Assembly (NCBI RefSeq): GCF_900110485.1
Contig: NZ_FODY01000016.1
Coordinates: forward strand, 1-64,000
From: Propionispora vibrioides
GTDB taxonomy: Bacteria; Bacillota; Negativicutes; Propionisporales; Propionisporaceae
DNA: 64,000 bases
Direction of reading: 5' to 3'
The notes under the pieces: model-generated
What the model was told of the DNA's origin: nothing
Database searches by the model: none
Seen by the model: the letters and a program-made list of their open reading frames with translations, nothing else
Program-made: the position numbers and the translations under genes
Part shown: positions 26,999 through 36,910 of the stretch, piece after piece
Position numbering within the stretch: the first letter of the stretch is position 1
Layout of the letters: each line of letters starts with the position of its first letter

Positions 26999-28255
26999 CT
27001 AAAAAAGATTGCCTCCGGCGTCAAAAGCCAGCTCGGCTGGTTCCTCTTCCGCCGCAAAACGGCTGTCACCGCGCAGTTCTTCATACAAGGCGGCTGAAAC
27101 GTACAGTGTATCCAAGGCGGCGGTATTTTTTATGCGGGCCACTTTAAGACGCGGAACTGAAATTCCTCCGGCCCCTTGAATAGCCGCCTGTATCGCCAGC
27201 CGGTCATTGGCCAGCACCATCGGAATTTTAGCGGCGGCACGAAATCCTGACTGCAAGGCCTGTTGGTAGGTCTGTTCAAAGTTGAATTTGCCGAACGCCC
27301 GGGCGGTCGTATAATCGGCAAAGCCAAGACCCATTCCGTTGCCCCGGGAGGCCTCCCCAATATCCAGCACGGCAATGCTTCCCACCCGCCTGCCGGCTGC
27401 GTTTGGGTTGGTACCGACAATGCCGGTGTCCAGCCCGTTATCACTGACATGGCTGCCAATTTCATCTACCACCAGCACATCCAAACCGGACAGGTGCAGC
27501 CGGGGCATTAGCCGTTTGGCCGCCTGTTGCAACGCATCCTCCTGCTGGTGCAAATTGCGGCTGTGCAAAACTTTGATATAGGCCGGTTGGTTGTAGGCAT
27601 TTTCCACGACCGCCAGGCCAAACAGGAAATTAGCCTGTTGCAAAGCCATATGGCTGAATTCGTCAATATTTTGCCATCCACCACCATGGCCATAATGACG
27701 TCCGGCGACTGCGCCAAGCTGTTTTCCCAGCCCCATGGCAATGATTTTCATTAAACCGCCTTCCCGGCCGCCAAAAAGACAAGCATTGGGTCTTACCAGA
27801 TTAATGACAATAATGCCATCGGCTTCATACGCGTAGCGGTCCATGAAAACGGGAATGCCGCTTGGAGACTCCCCGATAAATACGCTTTCCTGCGTGGAAC
27901 GAACGGGAGCGCCTACGGTGTTTTCGTCAATTCCCAGACTGTGCAGTTTGCGTTTTTGCCCTTCCGCCGTTGCCGCTTCGTCACTACTCAGCGCCGACAC
28001 AATAAAAGGCTCAGCCCCTGCGGCACGCAACTGGCGGACCAGTATGCGGACAAGATCCGGTAATTGCCGGATTTCCCGCGTGCCGACAGCAATCGCAATC
28101 CGCTGTCCGATGGTCAGGCGGTTCAATACTTCCGATTGGCGGAGCTCTTGCAGTAATTCTTCTTCCCAACAAGCCAGCCGGGGCTGCTCAAAAATTTGTT
28201 TCACTTTATACAACCGTGGTATGGAAATGCCTGCTAACAGACGCTCGATACTCAT
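26999..28255 (-). CDS. LarA-like (DUF2088) nickel-pincer racemase-family protein
   Basis: 418 residues. It resembles the lactate racemase LarA superfamily: an N-terminal domain with RIAIAVGTREI, followed by the region VRPNACLFGGREGGLMKIIAMGLGKQLGA, a recurrent pattern in LarA-like proteins of unknown substrate. A glycine/histidine stretch (GRHYGHGGG) follows. LarA itself uses a nickel-pincer cofactor for racemisation or epimerisation of 2-hydroxy acids. Biosynthesis genes larBCE are not in this window. Attenuator copy 4 lies about 310 bases upstream, with a 158-bp inverted-repeat element between. Substrate cannot be assigned. Confidence 0.7.
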   Translation of the reverse strand: MSIERLLAGISIPRLYKVKQIFEQPRLACWEEELLQELRQSEVLNRLTIGQRIAIAVGTREIRQLPDLVRILVRQLRAAGAEPFIVSALSSDEAATAEGQKRKLHSLGIDENTVGAPVRSTQESVFIGESPSGIPVFMDRYAYEADGIIVINLVRPNACLFGGREGGLMKIIAMGLGKQLGAVAGRHYGHGGGWQNIDEFSHMALQQANFLFGLAVVENAYNQPAYIKVLHSRNLHQQEDALQQAAKRLMPRLHLSGLDVLVVDEIGSHVSDNGLDTGIVGTNPNAAGRRVGSIAVLDIGEASRGNGMGLGFADYTTARAFGKFNFEQTYQQALQSGFRAAAKIPMVLANDRLAIQAAIQGAGGISVPRLKVARIKNTAALDTLYVSAALYEELRGDSRFAAEEEPAELAFDAGGNLF

Positions 28256-28277
28256 GTTAATCCTTCTCCTTTGGTAC

Positions 28278-28439
28278 TAGTACCTTGTCAGCCTTAATCC
28301 AGTGAATACCGGTGGCCTATTTTCCGCATCGCTTCGTTGTCGTCCGTCAGCATACTAACGGTATGCCTCTTTCCTTCGCCTCACGCTGTGAAAGATAGCC
28401 TCGTCATTCTCCTACTGTTTTAAGACTGGCAAGGTACTA
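28278..28439. mobile_element. About 160-bp inverted-repeat (MITE-like) element
   Basis: Ends match over 18 bases with two mismatches (28280-28297 and 28420-28437; core GTACCTTG). No ORF inside. It sits in the 5' leader of the LarA-like gene. The rest of 28440-28563 shows nothing recognisable. Confidence 0.55.
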
Positions 28440-28563
28440 AACTCTTATCGGTCCCTGCCATATCCGGGCACCTGCTGTTTCGCCAAAGCTGCGGCTAAAA
28501 AACGGGCCGGGAGTCAACATCCGTTAGGCTGTCCTTGAGCACACACCTTTGTTTTCCAGACAA

Positions 28564-28628
28564 AGAAAAAAAGCTAACAGCATTCCTTAACAAGGAATGG
28601 CTATTAGCCTTCAGTTCTCTGATCAGCC
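28564..28628 (-). promoter_or_regulatory. UGR/AG attenuator, copy 4 (upstream of LarA-like gene)
   Basis: GGC-UGA-UCAG-agaa-CUGA-AG-GCU followed by the stem GGCUAAUAGCCAUUCC with its complement and UUUUUUU. No good promoter is seen between it and the nitroreductase stop (58 bases upstream), so it may act on read-through from that gene. Confidence 0.75.
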
Positions 28629-28686
28629 TATTCTATCTATGTAATACTTTGCCCGGTCTGACGGAATTTTCGGGAAAAATCCGTTT

Positions 28687-29208
28687 TTAGCGATAGCTTT
28701 CGTAAAACACAATATCTTCTAACGGCTTGCGCTGCGTCGCGTGTCGGTCCGGTGAAGCCGCTTCGCCGTCGGCGTAGCCAATGGCCAGAATATTGATCGG
28801 CTCCACATCTTTCGGCAGCTTAAATTCGTCGTGGATTATCACCGGGTCAAAATGGCCTACCCACAAGGTCCCCAGCCCCAGTTCGGTTGCCTCCAGCATA
28901 AGCTGGGTGGTAACTATGGAGGCATCAATATCCAGTGTGTTTTTCCCGTCGTACTTTCTAACCCAAGCCGCCGGTTTTTCCCCGCAGATAATAATCGCCA
29001 GGGGCGCACCAAAGATATTAGCCCCCTTTTTCAGTTTGGCCAAGCCCTCCTTTTCCCGGACGACCACCAGCCGCTGGGGCTGCTTATTGGCGGCGGTGGG
29101 CGCCACCCGGCCTGCTTCCAGTATTTTCGACAGTTTGTCTTCCTCCACCGGTTTTTCCTGATATTTGCGTACAGAATACCGTCTTTTGGCTAAATCCAGA
29201 AAGCTCAT
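28687..29208 (-). CDS. Nitroreductase-family FMN oxidoreductase
   Basis: 173 residues from the ATG at 29208 (AGGAAGG ribosome site); a TTG at 29214 is less likely. It has the nitroreductase pattern: RRYSVRKYQEKPV at the N-terminus binds FMN phosphate, PTAANKQPQRLVVV, and the ELGLGTLWVGHFDP segment near 115. Such proteins are FMN-dependent NAD(P)H oxidoreductases with varied substrates. Its leader carries the diverged attenuator copy 5. It may supply a reduction step or reduced flavin in sulfur salvage; this is inference. Confidence 0.85.
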   Translation of the reverse strand: MSFLDLAKRRYSVRKYQEKPVEEDKLSKILEAGRVAPTAANKQPQRLVVVREKEGLAKLKKGANIFGAPLAIIICGEKPAAWVRKYDGKNTLDIDASIVTTQLMLEATELGLGTLWVGHFDPVIIHDEFKLPKDVEPINILAIGYADGEAASPDRHATQRKPLEDIVFYESYR

Positions 29209-29282
29209 TAGCAACCATCCTTCCTTACCGACTGTATTGATTCAACCTTCGCGCGCTTTCACCGGTTGTATTGCCGGTTATG

Positions 29283-29353
29283 CAAAAAAGGACAGATTAA
29301 GATTCAAAAGAAAATTAACCTGACCTTTGGTCTGTTTACCAACCAGTCTGCCT
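29283..29353 (-). promoter_or_regulatory. UGR/AG attenuator, copy 5 (nitroreductase leader, diverged)
   Basis: GAC-UGG-UUGGU-aaacag-ACCAA-AG-GUC followed by a terminator stem GGUCAGGUUAA with its complement and UUUUUU. Outer and inner helices both differ from the consensus and both still pair; the UGR/AG internal loop is kept. Confidence 0.7.
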
Positions 29354-29367
29354 TTCTATTATATTAG

Positions 29368-29396
29368 ATTATACGGAAAACCATACGGAAAAACAA
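29368..29396 (-). promoter_or_regulatory. Probable promoter of nitroreductase leader
   Basis: TTGTTT (29396-29391), 17-base spacer, TATAAT (29373-29368) on the minus strand. A second TATAAT-like hexamer lies closer to the gene. Confidence 0.45.
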
Positions 29397-29442
29397 GCCA
29401 TAAATGGGATTTTTACTCCCGGTTTACATTCTGTGAGTATGT

Positions 29443-30998
<1,556 letters not shown>

Positions 30999-31046
30999 GG
31001 GAACTCCTCCTCTTACTAAAATTCACAATATATATTGCGCTATCGT

Positions 31047-31430
31047 CTACCAGTATTGTCCGAGGCCGGAAAACTGTGTTGTCCGGCGTTTGGCACGATA
31101 CAGCCTCTTTTTCTGTAGCCAGGCAATACGGTTAAGTACTTCCTCAATTTCTCCTTCGGCCACATAAGGTTCCATACCCCGGTAACCTAGCATGACGGCA
31201 GCTCCCGGACCGATCTGCTGTGCCAGTACCATATTACAATCGGCAATGCCTTCCACCAGATTAAGCAGCATTTCCTTGTGGTTGGCATATGCCGGTCTGT
31301 CCACATCACGAACGTCATCCAGGTAAAACCGGTCTTCCATGAGTCTGAAAATCCAGAACTTATCGGTAGTGGCAAAGTGCCGGTTAATATACCTGCCATC
31401 AACACTGGCCACCGCAACAAGAAAAGCCAC
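31047..31430 (-). CDS. NifX/NafY-like cofactor-binding protein
   Basis: 127 residues, starting at GTG (31430) behind GGAGGTG. The dinitrogenase-cofactor (NifX/NifB-C) domain is visible: VAVASVDGRYINRHFATTDKFWIF, then DCNMVLAQQIGPGAAVMLGYRGMEPYVAEGEIEEVLNRI. NifX and NafY carry NifB-co or FeMo-co between assembly proteins and component 1. Its presence suggests that the nitrogenase-like enzymes use a NifB-made cluster. The C-terminal tail (about 105-127) is short and basic. It is followed by the small basic ORF and metY. Confidence 0.82.
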   Translation of the reverse strand: MAFLVAVASVDGRYINRHFATTDKFWIFRLMEDRFYLDDVRDVDRPAYANHKEMLLNLVEGIADCNMVLAQQIGPGAAVMLGYRGMEPYVAEGEIEEVLNRIAWLQKKRLYRAKRRTTQFSGLGQYW

Positions 31431-31484
31431 CGTCTGTCACCTCCACAAAATGCTGCCAATCAGGCGTCCTGCACCGGAATTGAC

Positions 31485-32252
31485 TTAGTCAATACGCCAG
31501 ACAATCAGCCTTTTTTCCATAAAGACCAGTACCGTGTCAATGGCTAACCCAAGCAGGGCAATCACCACGGCGCCGGCAAAAATCCAATGAATATTAAAGT
31601 TTTCCTGACTGTACAGGATGAACCAACCCAGCCCCGAACTGGCCCCCATCATTTCCGCCGCAATCAACAGGAAAAATGAATAGCCGGCACTAAGCCTTAG
31701 GCCGGTAAAAATGGCCGGTGCCGCCGCCGGCAGCACAACCCGGAAAAAAATTTGCCGGCGCTTCAGGCCAAACGACAACGCGGCTTTAAGCAGAGCCGGC
31801 TCTACCTGGCGCACACCGTTCATGGTGTTAAACAAGACCGGCCAAAGGCAGATCCAGGCAATAATGGTAAGCTTCGTGGCTTCGCCAATACCTAAAAACA
31901 GGATAATGACATGGAACAAAATAAACGGATTGGCTTGGGCGGCAAGCGCAAATAACGGCTCCAGGACCAGCTCCAGCTTAGGAAACCAGCCACCCATCAC
32001 CAGCCCCAGGGGAATGGCAATAGCCGCAGCCAGCGCAAAACCGCCCAACGACCGTTCCAGGCTAATCGCAATGTGAGGGAGCAAACTGCCCGCCAGCAGC
32101 AAATCCCAAATGGTCGTCAAAATGCCGGATAGCGGCGGAATAAACATATTGTTAACCAGCCCCAGGCGGGCGCCGGCCTCCCAAGCGACTAAAAACAGGC
32201 AGACCGCCGCTTTATCCGTTAGCAGCCTTTTTGCGTGGCTTATCACTGTCAT
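31485..32252 (-). CDS. SsuC/TauC-type ABC permease P1
   Basis: 255 residues from the ATG at 32252 (AGGAGG, seven bases); the frame extends to 32357 but without a ribosome site. Six hydrophobic segments and the EAA loop ALLKAALSFGLKRRQIFFRVVLPAAAPAIFTGLR. Family members move sulfonates, taurine, nitrate or similar anions. It stands beside a second permease (32296-33378) and the ATPase (33393-34277). The two may form a heterodimeric pore. Confidence 0.87.
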   Translation of the reverse strand: MTVISHAKRLLTDKAAVCLFLVAWEAGARLGLVNNMFIPPLSGILTTIWDLLLAGSLLPHIAISLERSLGGFALAAAIAIPLGLVMGGWFPKLELVLEPLFALAAQANPFILFHVIILFLGIGEATKLTIIAWICLWPVLFNTMNGVRQVEPALLKAALSFGLKRRQIFFRVVLPAAAPAIFTGLRLSAGYSFFLLIAAEMMGASSGLGWFILYSQENFNIHWIFAGAVVIALLGLAIDTVLVFMEKRLIVWRID

Positions 32253-32295
32253 ACAGCACCTCCTAATTGGATTTTCCCTCTGACAGGAAGCCGTC

Positions 32296-33378
32296 TTACG
32301 GACTTTCGGGCTTGTCGTTCGCGGCATCCTTATCCCCACCTTCCTGTTCGGCGCCATGGCCCGGCATCGACATATGGTGGTTATGCCCTTCCGGCGGCGC
32401 AGCGTTTGCCGCCCCGTCGTCCGGGTGGGTATGATGATGGCTATGCTGTTCCGCGGTAAAACCTGAGGCGGCGGCTTGGCTGTTGATCCTGGCTACTTCC
32501 TGGCCGCCAAAAAACAAAATCCCGATCAGCACGCCTGTTATCAGCGGCAGGTAATAGGTATTCCCGGTAGCCGGAATCTGCCGTTCAGACCTCTGGTCCA
32601 ACAAAGCAGGCGGTGTTTGCCAAAAAAAGCTGTCCCGTTCCAATTGCAGAATGAATTGATTGATGCCAATGCCTAACAAAATAATAAAGCCACCGCCGGC
32701 ATACATCCGGGGAATTTGGTAGTTCATGGCCGAGTTATGCACCAGCCAGCCCATGCCGGCACTGGCTCCCAGCATTTCCGCCGCTACCAGCATAAACACC
32801 GCCATTTGCGTGCCGACCCGCAGTCCCGTGATAATGGTCGGAAAGGCAGCCGGCAATAACACGTCCCGGGCCATTCTGAACCGCGATACATGCAGGGAAC
32901 GGGCGGTCTTCACCAGCAAAAGGTCTACCGCGCGGATGCCTGTGATGGTATGAAATAAAATCGGCCACACTGTGACCAGCGAAATTATGGCCAGCTTTTG
33001 CGCTTCCCCAATGCCAAAAAACAGAATAAACACCGGTGCCAGGGAAAAAGGATTGACATGGCTGAGCAAACGGAACAGCGGATCAAGCTGCCGTGACAGG
33101 CCGGCAAACCAGCCTTCCAGAATAAAGGCCAGTGGTACTGCCACCGCTACCGCCAGCAGCAGGCCGGTCAGGACACGCCAGAGACTAACCACTAAATGGC
33201 TGTATAAACTGCCGTCCAGGCCGAGTTGCTTTACAGCCTGCAGCGTAGTGGACAGCGCCGGCAGGAACTGGGCATCGGCCCAGCCCAAACGGGGCGCGAT
33301 TTCCCAAAGGGCCAGCAGGGCCAAAACCCCCGACCAGCGGAGTAAAACATAGCGCAGCTTAGCTGTGGTCAAATGCAT
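32296..33378 (-). CDS. SsuC/TauC-type ABC permease P2 with His-rich tail
   Basis: 360 residues. Residues 1-265 are a normal SsuC-type permease with the EAA loop LLVKTARSLHVSRFRMARDVLLPAAFPTIITGLR. The extra 95 residues hold one more hydrophobic segment (YLPLITGVLIGILFF) and then a His/Asp-rich tail with HSHHHTHPD and GHNHHMSMPGH clusters, typical for metal binding. On the expected topology the tail would face outside or the periplasm. Such an extension is unusual for the family; it may tie transport to a metal, or be a metal buffer. GGAGGG precedes the ATG. Confidence 0.85.
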   Translation of the reverse strand: MHLTTAKLRYVLLRWSGVLALLALWEIAPRLGWADAQFLPALSTTLQAVKQLGLDGSLYSHLVVSLWRVLTGLLLAVAVAVPLAFILEGWFAGLSRQLDPLFRLLSHVNPFSLAPVFILFFGIGEAQKLAIISLVTVWPILFHTITGIRAVDLLLVKTARSLHVSRFRMARDVLLPAAFPTIITGLRVGTQMAVFMLVAAEMLGASAGMGWLVHNSAMNYQIPRMYAGGGFIILLGIGINQFILQLERDSFFWQTPPALLDQRSERQIPATGNTYYLPLITGVLIGILFFGGQEVARINSQAAASGFTAEQHSHHHTHPDDGAANAAPPEGHNHHMSMPGHGAEQEGGDKDAANDKPESP

Positions 33379-33392
33379 ACCATTCCCTCCGT

Positions 33393-34277
33393 TTATAAGG
33401 CTGCCGACGACGAAATGGCTTCGGCAATACTTTGCCCGGCAACCGGCCCGCCTGCTCCGGCAGACTCATCATTTTGCAGCAACTGCCAGATCTTATGGCG
33501 AATCCAGCCAAATTCGGCTGAAGAACGGATACCGTCACGGGGCCGGGGCAGATTAATATCCACAACCTCTTTGATCGTACCGGGATTGGCCGTCATAACC
33601 GCTACCCGGTCCCCTAAAAATACCGCTTCGTCAATGCCATGGGTAACAAAGATAATGGTTTTCTTGGTTTTTTCCCAGATTCGCAGCAGTTCCTCCTGCA
33701 GCGTCTCCCTGGTTTGGGCATCCACTGCCGCAAAAGGCTCATCCATTAACAGCACTTCCGGATCATACGCCAGCGCCCGGGCGATGGCCACCCGCTGCTT
33801 CATCCCGCCGGACAGTTCATGGGGGTACCGTTCCTCAAAATTCTTCAGGCCAACCAGTTCAATATATTTCTGGCTGATTTCCCGGCGCTCCTTAGGCGGC
33901 ACTTTTTTCACTTCCAGGCCAAACTCGACGTTTTTCCGGACCGTTCGCCAGGGAAACAGGGCATATCCCTGTAATACAATGCCCCGGTCCAGGTCCGGGC
34001 CGGTAATGAGGCGGCCGTCAATAAAAATCTCTCCCGAACTGGGTTTGGCCAAGCCTGCCACCATATCAAGGAATGTTGATTTACCGCAGCCGCTGGGTCC
34101 GACAATCACCAGGAATTCGCCCTGCTTAACTGTAAGGTCCAACTGCTTGATAGCCTCAAATTCACTAAGTCCGCCGTCCCCTTTTTGCTTAATGGTATAT
34201 ACCCGGCGGATATTGCGGGCTACAATCTTATCGTCGCCGGCCGACCCTTGACTCTGCGCTTGTATATTACCGGACAT
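33393..34277 (-). CDS. SsuB/TauB-type ABC ATPase
   Basis: 294 residues. Walker A GPSGCGKST, Q-loop VLQGYALFPWRTV, signature LSGGMKQR, Walker B VLLMDEPF and H-loop VTHGIDEA are all present. The C-terminal 40 residues are a family-typical extension. It is the only ATPase for four permeases in the island, so it may serve both permease pairs. The ATG follows TGAGGAGG. A strong hairpin (34325-34370) separates it from cysK copy 2. Confidence 0.92.
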   Translation of the reverse strand: MSGNIQAQSQGSAGDDKIVARNIRRVYTIKQKGDGGLSEFEAIKQLDLTVKQGEFLVIVGPSGCGKSTFLDMVAGLAKPSSGEIFIDGRLITGPDLDRGIVLQGYALFPWRTVRKNVEFGLEVKKVPPKERREISQKYIELVGLKNFEERYPHELSGGMKQRVAIARALAYDPEVLLMDEPFAAVDAQTRETLQEELLRIWEKTKKTIIFVTHGIDEAVFLGDRVAVMTANPGTIKEVVDINLPRPRDGIRSSAEFGWIRHKIWQLLQNDESAGAGGPVAGQSIAEAISSSAAL

Positions 34278-34324
34278 TTTCCTTCCTCCTCATGGCGCTG
34301 CTGCGCCTTTTTATTTACTTTAAG

Positions 34325-34370
34325 AAAACATAGAGGCCAAGCTCCATTCAGGAACTTGGCCTCTATGTTT
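34325..34370 (-). terminator. Intercistronic terminator after cysK copy 2
   Basis: A 16-bp perfect stem (AAACATAGAGGCCAAG with its complement) followed on the minus strand by TTTTC. It should lower expression of the transporter genes downstream. It lacks the UGR/AG motif. Confidence 0.7.
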
Positions 34371-34436
34371 CATAGTCGGACAAGTGTGCAGCCCTATGTT
34401 TATCCAAAATGCTCTCTTCAAAATGAGGGTTGTTTT

Positions 34437-35363
34437 TTAATCTTGAAATAACACCGTGCTAATATAACGCTCGCCTGTATCAGGCAAGATAGCCACAATT
34501 AATTGCCCGGCATGTTCCCGCCGTTTGGCCAGTTGCAGGGCGGCAAAAGCCGCTGCGCCCGAGGAAATGCCGACCAGTATGCCTTCCTGCCGGGCCAGGT
34601 CCCGTGCCGTTTCCACGGCTTCCTCATTTTTCACCTTATAAATCTCGTCAACAATATCCAGGTTCAGTACGCCCGGCACAAATCCCGCGCCAATCCCCTG
34701 TATTTTATGGGCACCCGGTTTACCGCCGGAAAGCACCGGCGAATCAAAAGGTTCTACGGCAATAACTTTCAGCGTAGGTTTGCGTTTTTTCAGCACTTCC
34801 CCGATACCGGTAATCGTTCCTCCTGTGCCCACACCGCCGATAATCACATCCACCCGGCCGTCGGTATCGGCCCAGATCTCTTCTGCCGTTGTTGCCCGGT
34901 GGATAGCCGGATTGGCCGCATTGTTAAACTGTTGGGGAATAAACGAGTTCGGTATTTGCGCCGCCAGTTCCTCAGCCTTGCGGACGGCGCCTTTCATACC
35001 CTCCGCTCCCGGGGTCAGCACCAGCTCTGCGCCATAGACCTTTAGCAGGCTGCGCCGCTCGGTGCTCATGGTTTCCGGCATAGTCAGGATCAGACGGTAG
35101 CCCCTGGCAGCGGCAATAAAGGCCAGGGCGATGCCGGTATTGCCGCTGGTCGGTTCGATAATAACGGTATCCTTACCGATTAGCCCTTGCTCCTCCGCGG
35201 CTTTCAGCATGCTAAGACCAATCCGGTCTTTCACGCTCCCGCCGGGATTAAACAATTCCAGTTTGGCAACTACTTCGGCACTTTCGGCTGTTACCACCTT
35301 GTTTAATTTAAGCAGCGGCGTACCGCCGATCAGATCGGTTACACTATTCGCTATTTTAGCCAT
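34437..35363 (-). CDS. cysK: Cysteine synthase, copy 2
   Basis: 308 residues from the ATG at 35363 (GAGGAG site); an upstream in-frame codon at 35378 has none. Same marks as copy 1: [16 protein letters not shown] with the PLP lysine, [33 protein letters not shown]. It is third in the K3-D3 operon, 23 bases after D3, which argues that sulfide or a thiol is a product handled next to the nitrogenase-like step. Confidence 0.94.
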   Translation of the reverse strand: MAKIANSVTDLIGGTPLLKLNKVVTAESAEVVAKLELFNPGGSVKDRIGLSMLKAAEEQGLIGKDTVIIEPTSGNTGIALAFIAAARGYRLILTMPETMSTERRSLLKVYGAELVLTPGAEGMKGAVRKAEELAAQIPNSFIPQQFNNAANPAIHRATTAEEIWADTDGRVDVIIGGVGTGGTITGIGEVLKKRKPTLKVIAVEPFDSPVLSGGKPGAHKIQGIGAGFVPGVLNLDIVDEIYKVKNEEAVETARDLARQEGILVGISSGAAAFAALQLAKRREHAGQLIVAILPDTGERYISTVLFQD

Positions 35364-35386
35364 ATTCCCACTCCTCATTTCTTTGT

Positions 35387-36892
35387 TCAGGCATTGCTTT
35401 CATCAATGTACGAAAAAGCATCCTTCTCATACCAGTCGTCCCGGTACGGCAGGCGGATATTTTGCCCCAGACTCCGGTTAAACGCCGGATTCCGGAGAAT
35501 TCTGGCCAACCGGCGGGCAAATTCAAATACGCCGGCATACCCCAAAAAGAGCTGGCTCTGGTGAAAAAGAGGAATAACGGGAATACCCTGTTTGGCGGCC
35601 CAGGCATTGGTGCCCACATGGCCGACATACACATCGGGTTTCAGCCTGTGTACCAGGTTTGCCATTTCAAAGGGCTGCCCGGTAGCGACATTAAAGGGAA
35701 TCTGCTGGATAGCCTCCTGTTCACCCAGCATTTCATCGCCGAATTGATCATAATGGTAGGCCCGCAGCCCAATGACTTCCAGCCCTAAATACTGGAGCAG
35801 TTCGGCATTGGCCACGACACGGATTTCCCCGCCGCCGACCAGCACCCGTTTGCCCTTGAACAACTCCCGGTAAGGGGCTAGGGCTTCTTCCAACTGCCTG
35901 ACCTCCTGATCAATAAACCGCGCTGCCTCTTTTTCCATACCAAAAAATTCGGCAATGTCCTGAATCCAGCGATTGGTGTATTTTACACCGATTGGAATGG
36001 TCCGGAGAATAAAGGGAATATGGTATTTCTCTTTCAGATGTTCAACAAAATAGTCGTCATGGGTCGCGCAAATACTTACATTTAAGGCCGCTTCAGTCGC
36101 TTTTTTAAAATCCTCCGGATGAGCATAACAGGGCAGGATGTTGAGATTCAAATCCAGCGCCTGCAGCAGCCGTACCAATTCATATTCGTCAATGCGGCTC
36201 ATGGAAGAAACATTTAATACGTTAACCGTGCGGCTGATGCGGTACTTTTCCAGAAATATTTCCTGTTCATCCCGCTCCAGCCGTTCATCGACCGGATCAG
36301 GTTCAATCAAATTGCGCAATATGCCGTGATAGACGGCGTCGTAGGCGCTGGCCATAATTTTCGTTTTAAAGCCTTCACAATGGACCGGCACAATTTTGGC
36401 CTTTACTTCCTTTTGCACCTGTTCCACCACACTGTCGACATCATCGCCGATAATGGCCGGCACACAACTATTTACAATGATAATGGCGCTGGGGCGGAAT
36501 TCCTGTTCAGCATGTAAAATAGCCTCACGCAAATTGTCTTCGCCACCGTTAATAACTTCGGCTTCTCTTAAATTGGTATTCACCCAGATCAGACCCCGGG
36601 CACTGCTATCGCGCAGTTGCTGAAACCCCTTGTTAATGCCCGCCTGCGCCAGACTGCCGCCACCGCAGCCCACCGGACCATGAACAATCACCACGGCATC
36701 GCGGATGGTATTTAAAATCGCCAGGCTTAAATTCAACTGACAGCCCTGAGTCTGGGCGAATTTCCGTTTGATCCCGTTGAGACAACCCTTTTGTGATTGA
36801 TCTACCAACCGGCCGCTCGGTCCACCGTAGGCATTGCAGGCCTTTAAGCGGTCCTCGCGCACCGGGGGCGCTTTTTCCTGTATATAATCCAT
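35387..36892 (-). CDS. Nitrogenase-like component 1 alpha subunit, D3
   Basis: 501 residues, NifD superfamily, the most diverged of the three D proteins. P-cluster cysteines C51 (TQGCQLN), C76 (HGPVGC), C143 ([11 protein letters not shown]). The Cys275 equivalent is C275 here as well ([10 protein letters not shown]). Gln191 is Met180, His195 is Tyr184 and no His lies at the His442 position, though a His (LFHQSQ) is three residues further. It carries a charged insertion (about 200-216) absent in D1. It follows K3, so the gene order is K-D, opposite to the other pairs. Catalytic or scaffold role is open. Confidence 0.83.
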   Translation of the reverse strand: MDYIQEKAPPVREDRLKACNAYGGPSGRLVDQSQKGCLNGIKRKFAQTQGCQLNLSLAILNTIRDAVVIVHGPVGCGGGSLAQAGINKGFQQLRDSSARGLIWVNTNLREAEVINGGEDNLREAILHAEQEFRPSAIIIVNSCVPAIIGDDVDSVVEQVQKEVKAKIVPVHCEGFKTKIMASAYDAVYHGILRNLIEPDPVDERLERDEQEIFLEKYRISRTVNVLNVSSMSRIDEYELVRLLQALDLNLNILPCYAHPEDFKKATEAALNVSICATHDDYFVEHLKEKYHIPFILRTIPIGVKYTNRWIQDIAEFFGMEKEAARFIDQEVRQLEEALAPYRELFKGKRVLVGGGEIRVVANAELLQYLGLEVIGLRAYHYDQFGDEMLGEQEAIQQIPFNVATGQPFEMANLVHRLKPDVYVGHVGTNAWAAKQGIPVIPLFHQSQLFLGYAGVFEFARRLARILRNPAFNRSLGQNIRLPYRDDWYEKDAFSYIDESNA

Positions 36893-36910
36893 TGATACCG
36901 GCTCCCTTCC

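Noticed and set aside
34293-34310. GGCGC-TGCT-GCGCC hairpin plus T run as a plus-strand terminator
   Set aside because: No plus-strand gene precedes it. On the minus strand it lies at the ATPase ribosome site and lacks a T run.
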